A DNA stretch of 64,000 nucleotides. It comes from UBA12191 sp009937185. GTDB lineage: Bacteria > Planctomycetota > UBA8108 > UBA1146. This document shows positions 17,219-26,031 of this stretch, piece after piece. The position numbers and the translations under genes were made by a program. The DNA is taken from contig CALJGL010000001.1 of assembly GCA_938075155.1 (NCBI GenBank), positions 84,343 to 148,342 of the forward strand, given 5' to 3'. Within the stretch, counting starts at the first letter, position 1. Every line of letters starts with the position of its first letter. The notes under the pieces are model-generated. The model made no database searches. It was not told the origin of the DNA and saw nothing but the letters and a program-made list of their open reading frames with translations.

Positions 17219-19492
17219 CTAGGGGCAAGGCAATGCGTCGGGAGTCGGATCTACCCCAGGTGTCGGGAATGGCAATTCAGGAGGTAAGCCACCCGAAAAC
17301 AAGTAGGCCAACAGATTGATCGCATCTGCAATATTGATCGTTCCCGAATCGTTCACGTCCATAGAGCTCTGACAGCTCGACGGAGGTCCACCGCTAAAGA
17401 GATACTCTAGAATCGAAATAGAGTCCGCAAGGTTCACAAGGGAGTCTGAATTTGCGTCTCCCCGTAGAAAAAGAAATCCAATCGGCCCCGTCACATCTAC
17501 GGTGCAACTGGATCCCGCTGAAGATAAACCATTGGAGACGCCGACCAGTTCCCAGACATGAGTCCCCGTCGTCAGCCCCGAAGAAATGTAATCTTCGGTC
17601 ACTCCGGCTAACTCAACTTCAAGAACACCATTTTTGAAAACCTGAAGACTGTCATAGCCCACAGGATCGTTCACCCATGTCAGCTGAACCGAAGATCCCT
17701 GCTGTTGTTGTTCACATAGAAGATTCCCCACCGGAGCAGGAGGAGTCACAGGACTATTATCCAAATTACAAATCACAGGTGAACTCGTAAGTGAAGATCG
17801 GACGGCTATCACTTGGTAAGTCAGCAATTCCAAAGGGGCGTTCATGTCATTAAAATTCAATGTATCGCCAGCGAGGTTGGTCAAAAATACACCCTGCCTC
17901 TGAATTTGAATCAGATCATAGTCAGTATTCCCCAATTCCCACTGAATAGTGACACCACCGGGGCAACAACAGGCCAAGTTTTGAACTGGTTCTGGAGGGG
18001 TCACAGGTGGACTTCCCAATAGATCGATAGCGAGATTCAAATCTGCGGTCAAATCAATCCCAGTTTCGACATATTCGTTCAATCCACTCCCCATCGGTGG
18101 AGTGATCAAGAGATCATAAACCCCGGGAAGTTGACGAACTGCGAATACGCCAAGTGCATCGGTATCATTGCCAAACATGTATACTTCAGCTCCGGTAACA
18201 GAGTCTGTGAGTAAGATTTCACATTCAAGTACAGGATCAGGTCCTGCTAAGACTGTTCCCGTGAATGCTGTACCTGAAGGCAATTCCACCAATCCAAGAT
18301 TCGTGTTTCCCAGAACCTCGATACTCGGAAGCACCGCTGGAGCAAAGCCCGTTAGAAATGAAGGGCGAAAAGCAATGTCGTAAGTACCAGGAACCACCTG
18401 GACTGAAAAATTTCCAGAGGAGTTAGCATTGTCGTGAGCAGTGGGGATCTCAATCCCAGTGGAAGAGATAATGAAATCAAGATCTGTTCCAGGAACAATA
18501 TTTCCAGAATCACCCACAACAGATCCTGAGACAGAGACACCCTCAGGGAGTGTAATGATTCCGACATCGAGACCCGTGTTAGGCACCACGATGACCGACA
18601 ATGCTGGAACGAGAGAGGATCCCTGAACGGGGTCCACTTCAATCTCCATTTGCCCATCAGGAGAGAAAACAGAAAACTGCCCCGAACCATTCGTGTTATC
18701 ACCCGGCGTTACTATTTTTTCCCCAGTAATAACATCTCTAAGATCAATATCCGCAGAGACCACGGGATTTCCTGCTGGGTCCTGAACCGTTCCCGTAATC
18801 AGGCGGCCCTCTCTCAGTCGTACATCTCCAAGATCTACATTTCCAAAAATCGGAGTGTCTCGGAGTTCTCTGGGCACCATTATTAGTGGAGTACTCGCAA
18901 CACTTGCAGTGAATTGAACATCCCAAAATCCAGGGTTTACTTTTGTACTAAAGAAGCCGTCCGCCCCTGTAAAATCTCCAGAAAATGCCTGACCGAGTCC
19001 TGTTAGAGAATCAACAAAATCAAGATCGACGAAAGGCAAAAACTCGAAAGATTCACCGACAACTCTGCCACTCAAAATAGAGGCATTGGGCAGCACGAAA
19101 GATCCGAGATCTGTGTTCCCATTGATCGTTACAGGAATATTCCCTAAGCCAAAAAACAGCTGAGTAGATCCGGGGTTTATATCTAAGAGATATGATCCCG
19201 CTGGAACAACCTGGCAAATCACGGCGGTAAAAGTTCCATCCAAAATAGTAAAATCAGAAGAGAGATTCAGTAATAGTCCTGAGACCGGATCAATCAAATC
19301 CAAATCGACTGAACCGATTCCCGCCCCGTTGTCATCCAGAACACTTCCCGTCAGGATCCAAGAAGTTGGGAGGCACTGGCCACTCAACCCGGGAAAAGGG
19401 ATCGACAACAGAAGGAATAACAAGAGCCATCGAGACCCTCCTGGGGATCCGATTTCTTGTACAAGTCTGAGTACATTTTGAAGTCTTGACAT
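17219..19492 (-). CDS. Exported protein of carboxypeptidase-regulatory-like repeats, two Fn3-like domains and a dockerin-like module
   Basis: A 757-residue product; ATG 19492 has GAGGA upstream. The signal peptide core is WLLLFLLLSIPFPGLSG. Five repeats of about 95 residues follow, each starting with G(S/R/T)V and containing D(L/I)DL or EILL, a DGxF or SGxF strand and a PGxYD strand, as in carboxypeptidase-regulatory-like/CNA-B sandwiches. Two Fn3-like segments come next (PPEPVQNLACCC...VTIQWELG and PPAPVGNLLCE...VQLTWVND). The final 83 residues form the dockerin-like module (GDANSDSLVNLADS, DVNDSGTINIADA) and a shortened tail (VDPTPDALPCP) with only one cysteine. It is the upstream partner of the 14239-17115 gene, 103 bases apart. 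A structural role is likely. Confidence 0.85.
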   Translation of the reverse strand: MSRLQNVLRLVQEIGSPGGSRWLLLFLLLSIPFPGLSGQCLPTSWILTGSVLDDNGAGIGSVDLDLIDPVSGLLLNLSSDFTILDGTFTAVICQVVPAGSYLLDINPGSTQLFFGLGNIPVTINGNTDLGSFVLPNASILSGRVVGESFEFLPFVDLDFVDSLTGLGQAFSGDFTGADGFFSTKVNPGFWDVQFTASVASTPLIMVPRELRDTPIFGNVDLGDVRLREGRLITGTVQDPAGNPVVSADIDLRDVITGEKIVTPGDNTNGSGQFSVFSPDGQMEIEVDPVQGSSLVPALSVIVVPNTGLDVGIITLPEGVSVSGSVVGDSGNIVPGTDLDFIISSTGIEIPTAHDNANSSGNFSVQVVPGTYDIAFRPSFLTGFAPAVLPSIEVLGNTNLGLVELPSGTAFTGTVLAGPDPVLECEILLTDSVTGAEVYMFGNDTDALGVFAVRQLPGVYDLLITPPMGSGLNEYVETGIDLTADLNLAIDLLGSPPVTPPEPVQNLACCCPGGVTIQWELGNTDYDLIQIQRQGVFLTNLAGDTLNFNDMNAPLELLTYQVIAVRSSLTSSPVICNLDNSPVTPPAPVGNLLCEQQQQGSSVQLTWVNDPVGYDSLQVFKNGVLEVELAGVTEDYISSGLTTGTHVWELVGVSNGLSSAGSSCTVDVTGPIGFLFLRGDANSDSLVNLADSISILEYLFSGGPPSSCQSSMDVNDSGTINIADAINLLAYLFSGGLPPELPFPTPGVDPTPDALPCP

Positions 19493-19630
19493 GGATCCTC
19501 GTTCACTCGACCCTCGGAAAAGTTTACAAAGACTGGCGAGATTGGAGAAATCGGTCCAAAACCAGCAACAAACGGGTCTGTTAACAAAAATAAATATTCC
19601 TTTAATCTACCTTTTCAAGCACGCTTTATC

Positions 19631-19665
19631 ATGGAAAATTTAACAAAAGGTGCACAGTTTTCCAT
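19631..19665. promoter_or_regulatory. 8-base dyad upstream of the DNA methyltransferase gene
   Basis: ATGGAAAA (19631-19638) and TTTTCCAT (19658-19665) form a perfect inverted repeat with a 19-base gap, 30 bases before the TTG start. The sequence around it is AT-rich and contains TTAACAAAA twice (around 19580 and 19640). It could be an operator for the methyltransferase gene, or for the divergent 17219-19492 gene. Confidence 0.3.
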
Positions 19666-19694
19666 ATTCGCAATTTGATAGAGAGGCCTAGGCT

Positions 19695-20768
19695 TTGATC
19701 AAATATCTAGGTTCCAAGAGACTCCTGATTCCCGGCATTGAGGCCGTGATGAATAGCCTTCCCTTCAAGGGTAGCGTTATCGACTTATTCAGTGGTACTT
19801 CCAGAGTAGGTCTCTCAATGAAACAACTGGGGTGGAAAGTAATACTCAATGATTGGAATCAATACGCCAGAGTGATTTCAACAGCACACGTTGTTTGCGA
19901 TGAAGACCGATCCAAAGAAGTTCACGAACTCATTAACTTGCTCGAATCAGCCCCCTCTGTAGATGGTTGGTTCACTGAAACCTATTGCAGAAAAAGCAGG
20001 TACTTCACACCCGAAAATGGAATACGAATCGAAGGGATTCGAGAGTTTATTGAAACTCTGGATCTGGACGACGAATTGAAATGCGTTGCCATATGTTCAG
20101 TAATGGAAGCTGCCGACAGAGTAGACTCCACTGTTGGAGTACAAATGGCTTATCTCAAACAGTGGTCCAAGCGATCATTGCAAACCTTAAAACTCAGACC
20201 ACCCTCTTTAGTGAAGCAAAGTGAATTTGGTAAAGCGAGTGCACATTGTATGGAAGCTCAAGAAGCGGCTTCCAAATTAGTCGCAGATGTTGCCTATCTC
20301 GATCCGCCTTATAACCAACATAAATACATCGGTAATTACCATGTATGGCAAACGCTCGTTCAGTGGGACCAACCAGAGGTCTACGGCATCGCTTGCAAAA
20401 GAGTCGAATGCCGAGAAAAAAGAAGTGATTTCAATTCCAAGCCCGGGATTCAGGGTGCGATGAATCGACTCATAGAAAACCTTCAGTGTGAAGTTAAAAT
20501 CATTTCATTCAGCAATGAAGGTTATCTACCAAGAACGGATATGGAATCATTACTACTGGACCACGGAAAACTACAAGTCCTATCCAGAGCACACGATCGT
20601 TATGTGGGAGCGAAAATTGGGATCCATGCACCTTCTGGCAAAAAGGTCGGCCAAGTATCACATTTAAAAAACACTGAATTCCTCTATGTTCTCGGAGAGG
20701 TCGATTTGTCTTCAGGAATATGTGAAGAAGCGGGCTGGAAGATGGAGAGCCCACTGCAAACCGGCTAG
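19695..20768 (+). CDS. D12-class DNA adenine-N6 methyltransferase, orphan
   Basis: A 357-residue protein predicted to transfer a methyl group from S-adenosylmethionine to adenine N6 in DNA. The conserved D12 N-terminus (IKYLGSKRLLIP) begins right at the TTG start, which supports TTG over the later ATG at 19749. GAGAGG lies eight bases before. Motif I is DLFSGTSRVG (about residues 30-39) and motif IV is DPPY (203-206). No restriction endonuclease or specificity gene is adjacent, so this is an orphan methyltransferase, a decayed restriction system remnant, or an epigenetic regulator. Its stop overlaps the stop of the convergent minus-strand gene in the palindrome CTAG (20765-20768). Confidence 0.85.
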   Translation: MIKYLGSKRLLIPGIEAVMNSLPFKGSVIDLFSGTSRVGLSMKQLGWKVILNDWNQYARVISTAHVVCDEDRSKEVHELINLLESAPSVDGWFTETYCRKSRYFTPENGIRIEGIREFIETLDLDDELKCVAICSVMEAADRVDSTVGVQMAYLKQWSKRSLQTLKLRPPSLVKQSEFGKASAHCMEAQEAASKLVADVAYLDPPYNQHKYIGNYHVWQTLVQWDQPEVYGIACKRVECREKRSDFNSKPGIQGAMNRLIENLQCEVKIISFSNEGYLPRTDMESLLLDHGKLQVLSRAHDRYVGAKIGIHAPSGKKVGQVSHLKNTEFLYVLGEVDLSSGICEEAGWKMESPLQTG

Positions 20769-21616
20769 TTCGATTTCCCAAATAATGCCAGAATTTGCTG
20801 TTGGAGTTCCTGGTCTTCAGTTCCCCAAGATTTGAACCAGCGCTCAAGGCGTTGAATGAACGATTCGTCCTTCAATGCTTCCCCATTTGCCAAATCAGGG
20901 ATTCGATTCCAAAGTCGAGGCTGACTCTTGAGAAACTCTGCGAAGTAAAGGCTGACAGTTCGAATCTCTTCCCGATTCATTACACCGCTAGCCAGTGATT
21001 CTCTGTGCATATCATACCATTGTTGAAACTTCTCACGGGGTACAGACTCACATTTCTGTGCGGTGCGCACCGCATACTTTGAAAGCTGAGGAGCATATGA
21101 TTGAAGACTTTTATATGGGGGATCAATCTTCCATTTCACGGAAAGGTCGTGGAGTACACGAAGACTAACGGCTTCGCAGATCATTTCTTCAAACCAATCA
21201 TGGGGACTGGATAAATGGGACTCAACTCCCGAAGATTTACGACAGTACGCATGCGTAAGCTCATGCGAAAACTGATAGATCAACTGACTCCAATATCGAC
21301 CGCCAGTTTCGAGTTTGACCCGGAAACCACCATCTTCATCTCGCTTGTGAAGTAGGATCGGCCCACCTTTGGGCTCGACACGGAGAATACTTTTTAACTC
21401 CGTACCTATCATTTCCCTGACATGTGAGTCCACGGAGTCCAGGATCGAAGCGATTTCCTCGACGGAAACATCTCCCCAATCACCCTCAACAACCTCGACT
21501 CTCTCTCCCTGAACATCTTCCTGAAGAGTGGCTGCGTCGATCCTCGAACTCCATAGGCCCGACAGGATCAAACATGTGCTGAGTACCACCCCGATTCGGG
21601 CTAACACAGAAATCAT
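20765..21616 (-). CDS. Exported HExxH protein, putative zinc metallopeptidase
   Basis: A 283-residue protein with an N-terminal signal (IGVVLSTCLILSGLW, cleavage near DAA). A HELTH motif (118-122) lies in YQFSHELTHAYC, and acidic residues at 143-148 (WFEEMICE) could supply the third zinc ligand, as in gluzincins. The family was not recognised beyond this, and relatives might be inactive. The start ATG overlaps the stop of the upstream POT transporter gene by four bases (ATGA), so the two are translationally coupled. A periplasmic peptidase feeding a peptide importer is a natural reading, but it is inference. Confidence 0.7.
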   Translation of the reverse strand: MISVLARIGVVLSTCLILSGLWSSRIDAATLQEDVQGERVEVVEGDWGDVSVEEIASILDSVDSHVREMIGTELKSILRVEPKGGPILLHKRDEDGGFRVKLETGGRYWSQLIYQFSHELTHAYCRKSSGVESHLSSPHDWFEEMICEAVSLRVLHDLSVKWKIDPPYKSLQSYAPQLSKYAVRTAQKCESVPREKFQQWYDMHRESLASGVMNREEIRTVSLYFAEFLKSQPRLWNRIPDLANGEALKDESFIQRLERWFKSWGTEDQELQQQILALFGKSN

Positions 21617-23631
21617 GCCGCCTCTGACGACGATTCCGAATCTTTATCATCTCCCTGAATGAAAGTACGCGGCTGATAGAAATACGCCACAGCCATGAAT
21701 AGGAATGCTGTTCCGAGCATGACCTGTGTAAAGAACCAGAAGTAATTAGCCCCTTTCAGGGTCGTTGCACCACCTAGCCTTTGAGTCACGTCTGATGAAA
21801 ATTCCTGCTTCGCCACTTCTTTTAGGGAGCTAGAATTTCTCACCGGCAGGAATTCGGTCATAGGAGGAGCGGCTTTACCCTGATTGTTGGGATCCTTGAG
21901 GAAATCTTGGACAGCCAGCTCTGCCTTACGTTTTTCTATCCACGTGTATTCACCAGAGACCGATTTCCCAGAAGCCAATTCCAGACGCTGCTCAGCTTCA
22001 GAGGAACAATTTCGAGATACTTCGATCCAAGCGTCATCCGACGTATACCTTAATGAATCTTTTCCATCTGAAGAGATATGGAAAATTCGGCTATTCAGCA
22101 ACTGGTATCTCAATGGCTGGCCAAGGCAGTCGGTCAGTCCACTCAACTTTACTTGTCCCTCTTCAGTCAGAGGGAGACGATCATTCTCGTCCCAGAATTG
22201 ACCAATCATATCGCGAGCCTGCAGCAGTACAGTTTCATCTGCAAGGGTGAGCGAACTCTGGCGTAAAGCGCCATCGCTCTTCAGATAACCTATCGTATTG
22301 GCCTTATCAGCACTCACTTCCGAAGAATAGACAAAGCTGTATCCGTCCTCTTGAGATTCCCATGAATCGTCTACCAGTAAAAGAGCAACCTCTGCACCTT
22401 TCTCAACCACAATGAAATGGTTAACGGTAGCAGTGAAAAAATTGCCGAGCGAAACACTCATCAGGAACAAAGCCATGATGACGGATTTCATTTTCTTAGG
22501 TGCTTGGGTATACGCGAATTCAAGTCCGGTTATAGAAACCATAACTTCAGATGCGGTCAGGACCGCATAAGCGAGAATCTGCCAGCCAATGCTCGGAGTT
22601 TCTCCGGCATCTATCCATGACTGTGCAAGTGCAACTAAACCAAAACCACCCACCATGACAAAGAGGCCCAACGATATTTTTCGCAGGGGTGTCAAAGTCC
22701 AAACACTGTTTATTAATGGGTAAATGACAAACTGAAAAATCGGAATATAGATCAATATCATTATCGGGTTGATCGCTTGAATCTGGGACGATAGCCAGGT
22801 CACCCCGAGCCAAGTTCGATTCATATCTTCCGCCTGTAACACCCACGAAGATCCGGTTTGGTCAAATAGTGCCCAAAAAACTGCGATGAAAATAAAGACG
22901 ATTGAGACTTTGAGAAGTGAGCCTATTCCAACTGGACTTTTTAACTCCTCAAACCACTCTGCCCCACCCGCCGGAATATGGATGAAGACTTTTCTTCCCA
23001 TCCAAAAGAGAACTGTGGCAATCGCCATCAAGACTCCAGGAATACCGAAAGCGAGATGCGGTCCATACCAGTTGAGAAGCCAAGGTGTCATCAGAGTCGA
23101 GAGAAACGCGCCGGTATTAATTGAAAAGTAGAACCATCCGAAAGCTTTAGGTAACAAATGTGAGTTTTTAACACCGAACTGATCTCCCACATGAGCAGAC
23201 ACACAGGGCTTTATTCCCCCCGAGCCCAATGAGATCAAAAACAAACCGGATATCAGTGCATACCATGGATTGACCGAATCGCTGAGGCCCATCAATGCAA
23301 GCGTTCCATGACCGGCACAATAAACGAGACTCAGAGTGAGGATCGTCATATATTTCCCAAGGAAAATATCTGCCAGTAACGCGCCGAGAAGCGGCGTGAA
23401 GTAAACAGCCGTAGTAAAGAGATGGTAGTACTCTACAGCAGTGGCATCCACTATGGGTTCAACAGATTGAGATCCTGGAAGAAGGAATAAATACTTTGTC
23501 ATAAAAACGACCAGAATCCCCTTCATTCCATAGAAGCTAAATCGCTCTGCGGCTTCATTACCGATGATGTAGGGAATCCCTTTGGGGATCTCACTCGTCT
23601 GGGGTGGAGAGGTCAGATACTGGGACGACAT
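21613..23631 (-). CDS. POT/PTR2 proton-dependent peptide transporter with large insertion
   Basis: A 672-residue inner-membrane transporter that imports di- or tripeptides with protons. The family signature EAAERFSFYG (26-35) is intact and about ten transmembrane helices lie in residues 15-405. A soluble block of about 220 residues (408-628) then interrupts the protein before the last helix (631-651). Usual POT proteins have around 500 residues. Within the insert, residues 465-540 (DETVLLQARDMIGQF, DCLGQPLRYQLL, SDGKDSLRYTSDDAW) resemble the C-terminal part of type II secretion major pseudopilins (DPWGNPYxY, SxGxDGxxGTxDDI). ATG 23631 follows GAGGA. The gene is coupled to the HExxH gene downstream. 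It is unclear which side of the membrane carries the insert. Confidence 0.88.
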   Translation of the reverse strand: MSSQYLTSPPQTSEIPKGIPYIIGNEAAERFSFYGMKGILVVFMTKYLFLLPGSQSVEPIVDATAVEYYHLFTTAVYFTPLLGALLADIFLGKYMTILTLSLVYCAGHGTLALMGLSDSVNPWYALISGLFLISLGSGGIKPCVSAHVGDQFGVKNSHLLPKAFGWFYFSINTGAFLSTLMTPWLLNWYGPHLAFGIPGVLMAIATVLFWMGRKVFIHIPAGGAEWFEELKSPVGIGSLLKVSIVFIFIAVFWALFDQTGSSWVLQAEDMNRTWLGVTWLSSQIQAINPIMILIYIPIFQFVIYPLINSVWTLTPLRKISLGLFVMVGGFGLVALAQSWIDAGETPSIGWQILAYAVLTASEVMVSITGLEFAYTQAPKKMKSVIMALFLMSVSLGNFFTATVNHFIVVEKGAEVALLLVDDSWESQEDGYSFVYSSEVSADKANTIGYLKSDGALRQSSLTLADETVLLQARDMIGQFWDENDRLPLTEEGQVKLSGLTDCLGQPLRYQLLNSRIFHISSDGKDSLRYTSDDAWIEVSRNCSSEAEQRLELASGKSVSGEYTWIEKRKAELAVQDFLKDPNNQGKAAPPMTEFLPVRNSSSLKEVAKQEFSSDVTQRLGGATTLKGANYFWFFTQVMLGTAFLFMAVAYFYQPRTFIQGDDKDSESSSEAA

Positions 23632-23665
23632 TTAATCCTCACTTCTTCCTGAATAATCCACCGAA

Positions 23666-23735
23666 GCTCAGTTGTGCGAGCTCAGCTGTGCGAGCTCAGA
23701 TGATCGAGTTCAGATGTATCGAGTTCAGATGCTGG
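23666..23735. repeat. Five degenerate tandem copies of a 14-15 base unit
   Basis: Units read GCTCAGTTGTGCGA, GCTCAGCTGTGCGA, GCTCAGATGATCGA, GTTCAGATGTATCGA and GTTCAGATGCTGG. They lie 35 bases upstream of the POT transporter start and could be a binding-site array or a slipped-strand duplication. Confidence 0.75.
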
Positions 23736-23845
23736 CCCCGATGAGAGAGTCGGAGTCGTGATCTGTTTGAAGAAGTGTGGCAAAGGAGAGGAGAAGTTGC
23801 AACGGTGTCGATAGTTGGCACCGGCAAAAAATTGAAGGAATACTG

Positions 23846-25420
23846 CTAGTCATCAGCTAATACTGAACGAACTTCCTCTATCAAGTCCAAGATACTGAAC
23901 GGTTTCTGCAAAAAAGAAGTGCAGGAAAGGTCATCACCTAGGAAATCTGTGTCGTAGCCAGATACGACGATGACTTTGGGCGTGATGTGCTGGGAATCCA
24001 GATAATTGAGCAGTTTCCGGCCCCCTCCGTCCGGCATCACCACATCTGTCACCACCAAATCGTATTCCACTTTCCCACAATTTATAAAATCGATCGCCAA
24101 ACTAACCGTCGCTGCACCATCAACATGGTGATTTTCCTCACGCAAGGCTTCACATGCGATTTCGAGGATTGCAGGTTCGTCTTCAACCATCAGTATTTTG
24201 GCTTCCCGAATTTTCGGTTTCTCTTTTTTCTCCGGTTCTGAATCCCTCCCCTTGCTCGCGTCAGCATCCAGAGGTAGCAGAATCTCGAAATCGCTACCTT
24301 TCCCCAATTCACTTTTCACACGAATAGAACCACCGCTTTGCTTGATAGTTCCGTAGCAAGTTGCAAGTCCAAATCCAATGCCTTCATCGATGTCTTTCGT
24401 CGAAAAGAAAGGCTCAAAAATCTTCTCCAAATTTAATTCGTCAATACCTGCACCATTATCGACAACTGATACAGAAGCGTACTCACCAAAATCGAGGCCC
24501 AAGTCAGACGCTTCATGGATTCCGAGTTCGACTTTCTTAGTTCTGATGACTATTTCCCCACAACCTTCGATAGCGTCTTTTGCGTTAATCGCAAGGTTCA
24601 ACAACACTTGATGGAATTGAACCTTGTCTACGATTACAGGCAATTCCTCTTCCGAATCTCGAATATATTCAAAGCTCACTTGAGGAGTCGCGACGACATC
24701 GCTGAGGAGCCAGACTCCTTCTTTGACAAGATCCACGAGATTACACTTCGCTGACTTCAAAACTTGCTGTCGACTGAAGGCGAGCAATTGACGAGTAACA
24801 CTAGCCGCCTCGTTTGCCGCTACTTTTATCCTCTCGGACTCGTCCAGCGAACGTATTGCCTCTTCAGGAAGAAAACCCTGTAACCTTTCCACAGAGGTAA
24901 GAATGACCGTGAGTAGATTGTTGAAGTTGTGCGCAACTCCACCAGACAAGCGGCCGATGGCTTCCATTTTCTGGGATTGGCGAAGAAGCTCTTCTAATTC
25001 TCGCGTCTCCATAAGGTCAATCAGCAAACCCTGATAACCACCCTCAAAAACACGATTGGAAGTCCAGCGCATCCAATGGAACTTCCCTTCACTATTCTTG
25101 ACTCGGACTTCAGCCGTCCTCGATCCTTCAATAGCTTTCGTCAATATTGCTCGATCTTCAGAGTGCACCAAAGTCAGCAAATTTGTTCCGAGAATCGGAT
25201 TGAAATCTCCACCTAGAATTTCGATCCAGGCACTACTCACGAAATCTATACGCTGACGATCGTCAAAACGAATAACGATACATGGCAGATTATCGATCAG
25301 GCTTCGATATCTCTTTCGAGATTCGTCGAGCTTTCTGTTTTTCTGAGCCAACTCTTCGATTAATCGATTATTCGATTCAATCTGAAGTTCTTCAGGATTT
25401 TTGTGGTCATTAGACGTCAA
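23846..25420 (-). CDS. Hybrid sensor histidine kinase: coiled coil, PAS, HisKA, HATPase, receiver
   Basis: A 524-residue soluble hybrid kinase. A short coiled coil (15-40) leads into a PAS domain (about 38-140). The H-box GRLSGGVAHNFNNLL carries the phosphorylated His164. The ATPase has N275/N279, DNGAGI (321-326) and EGIGFGLATCYG. The C-terminal receiver (407-524) has acidic residues in MVEDE and the phospho-acceptor Asp459 in TDVVMP. No membrane segment is present, so it senses a cytosolic signal through PAS. The TTG start at 25420 has GGAG seven bases upstream and overlaps the stop of the isochorismatase gene (TTGA), showing coupling. No separate response regulator with a DNA-binding domain lies nearby. 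Confidence 0.9.
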   Translation of the reverse strand: MTSNDHKNPEELQIESNNRLIEELAQKNRKLDESRKRYRSLIDNLPCIVIRFDDRQRIDFVSSAWIEILGGDFNPILGTNLLTLVHSEDRAILTKAIEGSRTAEVRVKNSEGKFHWMRWTSNRVFEGGYQGLLIDLMETRELEELLRQSQKMEAIGRLSGGVAHNFNNLLTVILTSVERLQGFLPEEAIRSLDESERIKVAANEAASVTRQLLAFSRQQVLKSAKCNLVDLVKEGVWLLSDVVATPQVSFEYIRDSEEELPVIVDKVQFHQVLLNLAINAKDAIEGCGEIVIRTKKVELGIHEASDLGLDFGEYASVSVVDNGAGIDELNLEKIFEPFFSTKDIDEGIGFGLATCYGTIKQSGGSIRVKSELGKGSDFEILLPLDADASKGRDSEPEKKEKPKIREAKILMVEDEPAILEIACEALREENHHVDGAATVSLAIDFINCGKVEYDLVVTDVVMPDGGGRKLLNYLDSQHITPKVIVVSGYDTDFLGDDLSCTSFLQKPFSILDLIEEVRSVLADD

Positions 25421-26031
25421 GCAGATACTCCACTATTCATCAATAAATCTTTGCTAACTCCCACTTCTGCATAGAGCGGGAAAATTTGCTCGCAATAAAA
25501 CTGCTGCTCGAAAGCTGTTCTGCCAGCTGTGCAATCGGATAACACAGTGACGTCGAATCCTTTTTCGTGAGCTGAACGACCCGTAGAATCGATACAAACG
25601 GAGGTGACAACCCCAGCAAGAGCGACCTTGCACACATTATTATTCCTGAGAATACTTTCTAAATCCGTATTGGAAAAAGCATTCAATCCTCGCTTTCCCT
25701 TTACCTCAGTGATGACTTCCGAATAAGCCTCAAACTGTTCAATCGTCTCGGAACCTGAAGACCCTCTACAAAATGCCCCTGTATCCTTAATCGTTTTCAA
25801 AATTCCGGTCGGCTCATTGAGCTCCGAATAATTCTCGGTGAATTGAATGGGCGTCGAAATCACAAGGACATCTTCACGATCCTTGATGGCCTCCAGTAAT
25901 TCGAGTGTATTTAAAAGCATTTGGTTTCGCCCCTCAGAATCCTCCAGGGCTCCGGTCAATATTCCTTCAGGGTGAAAATAATCATTCTGGAAACCGATCA
26001 ATAAAATGGCAGTCTTATCGATTTTACTCAT
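25417..26031 (-). CDS. Isochorismatase-like cysteine hydrolase
   Basis: A 204-residue member of the isochorismatase/nicotinamidase superfamily. The start is ATG 26031 with GAGGAG upstream; the frame stays open 90 bases further but that part is not conserved in character. The catalytic triad is visible as Asp in LIGFQNDYF, Lys in VKGKRGLNAF and Cys in TSVCIDSTGRSA. The substrate is unknown; relatives cleave isochorismate, nicotinamide, N-carbamoyl or other small amides. It overlaps the hybrid histidine kinase gene by four bases, which suggests a joint expression unit and perhaps a metabolite-sensing link. Confidence 0.87.
   Translation of the reverse strand: MSKIDKTAILLIGFQNDYFHPEGILTGALEDSEGRNQMLLNTLELLEAIKDREDVLVISTPIQFTENYSELNEPTGILKTIKDTGAFCRGSSGSETIEQFEAYSEVITEVKGKRGLNAFSNTDLESILRNNNVCKVALAGVVTSVCIDSTGRSAHEKGFDVTVLSDCTAGRTAFEQQFYCEQIFPLYAEVGVSKDLLMNSGVSA

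Noticed and set aside
19695..21616. Restriction-modification or phage-defence island around the methyltransferase
   Set aside because: The neighbours are an exported HExxH protein and a peptide transporter; no nuclease, helicase or toxin-like gene was seen.
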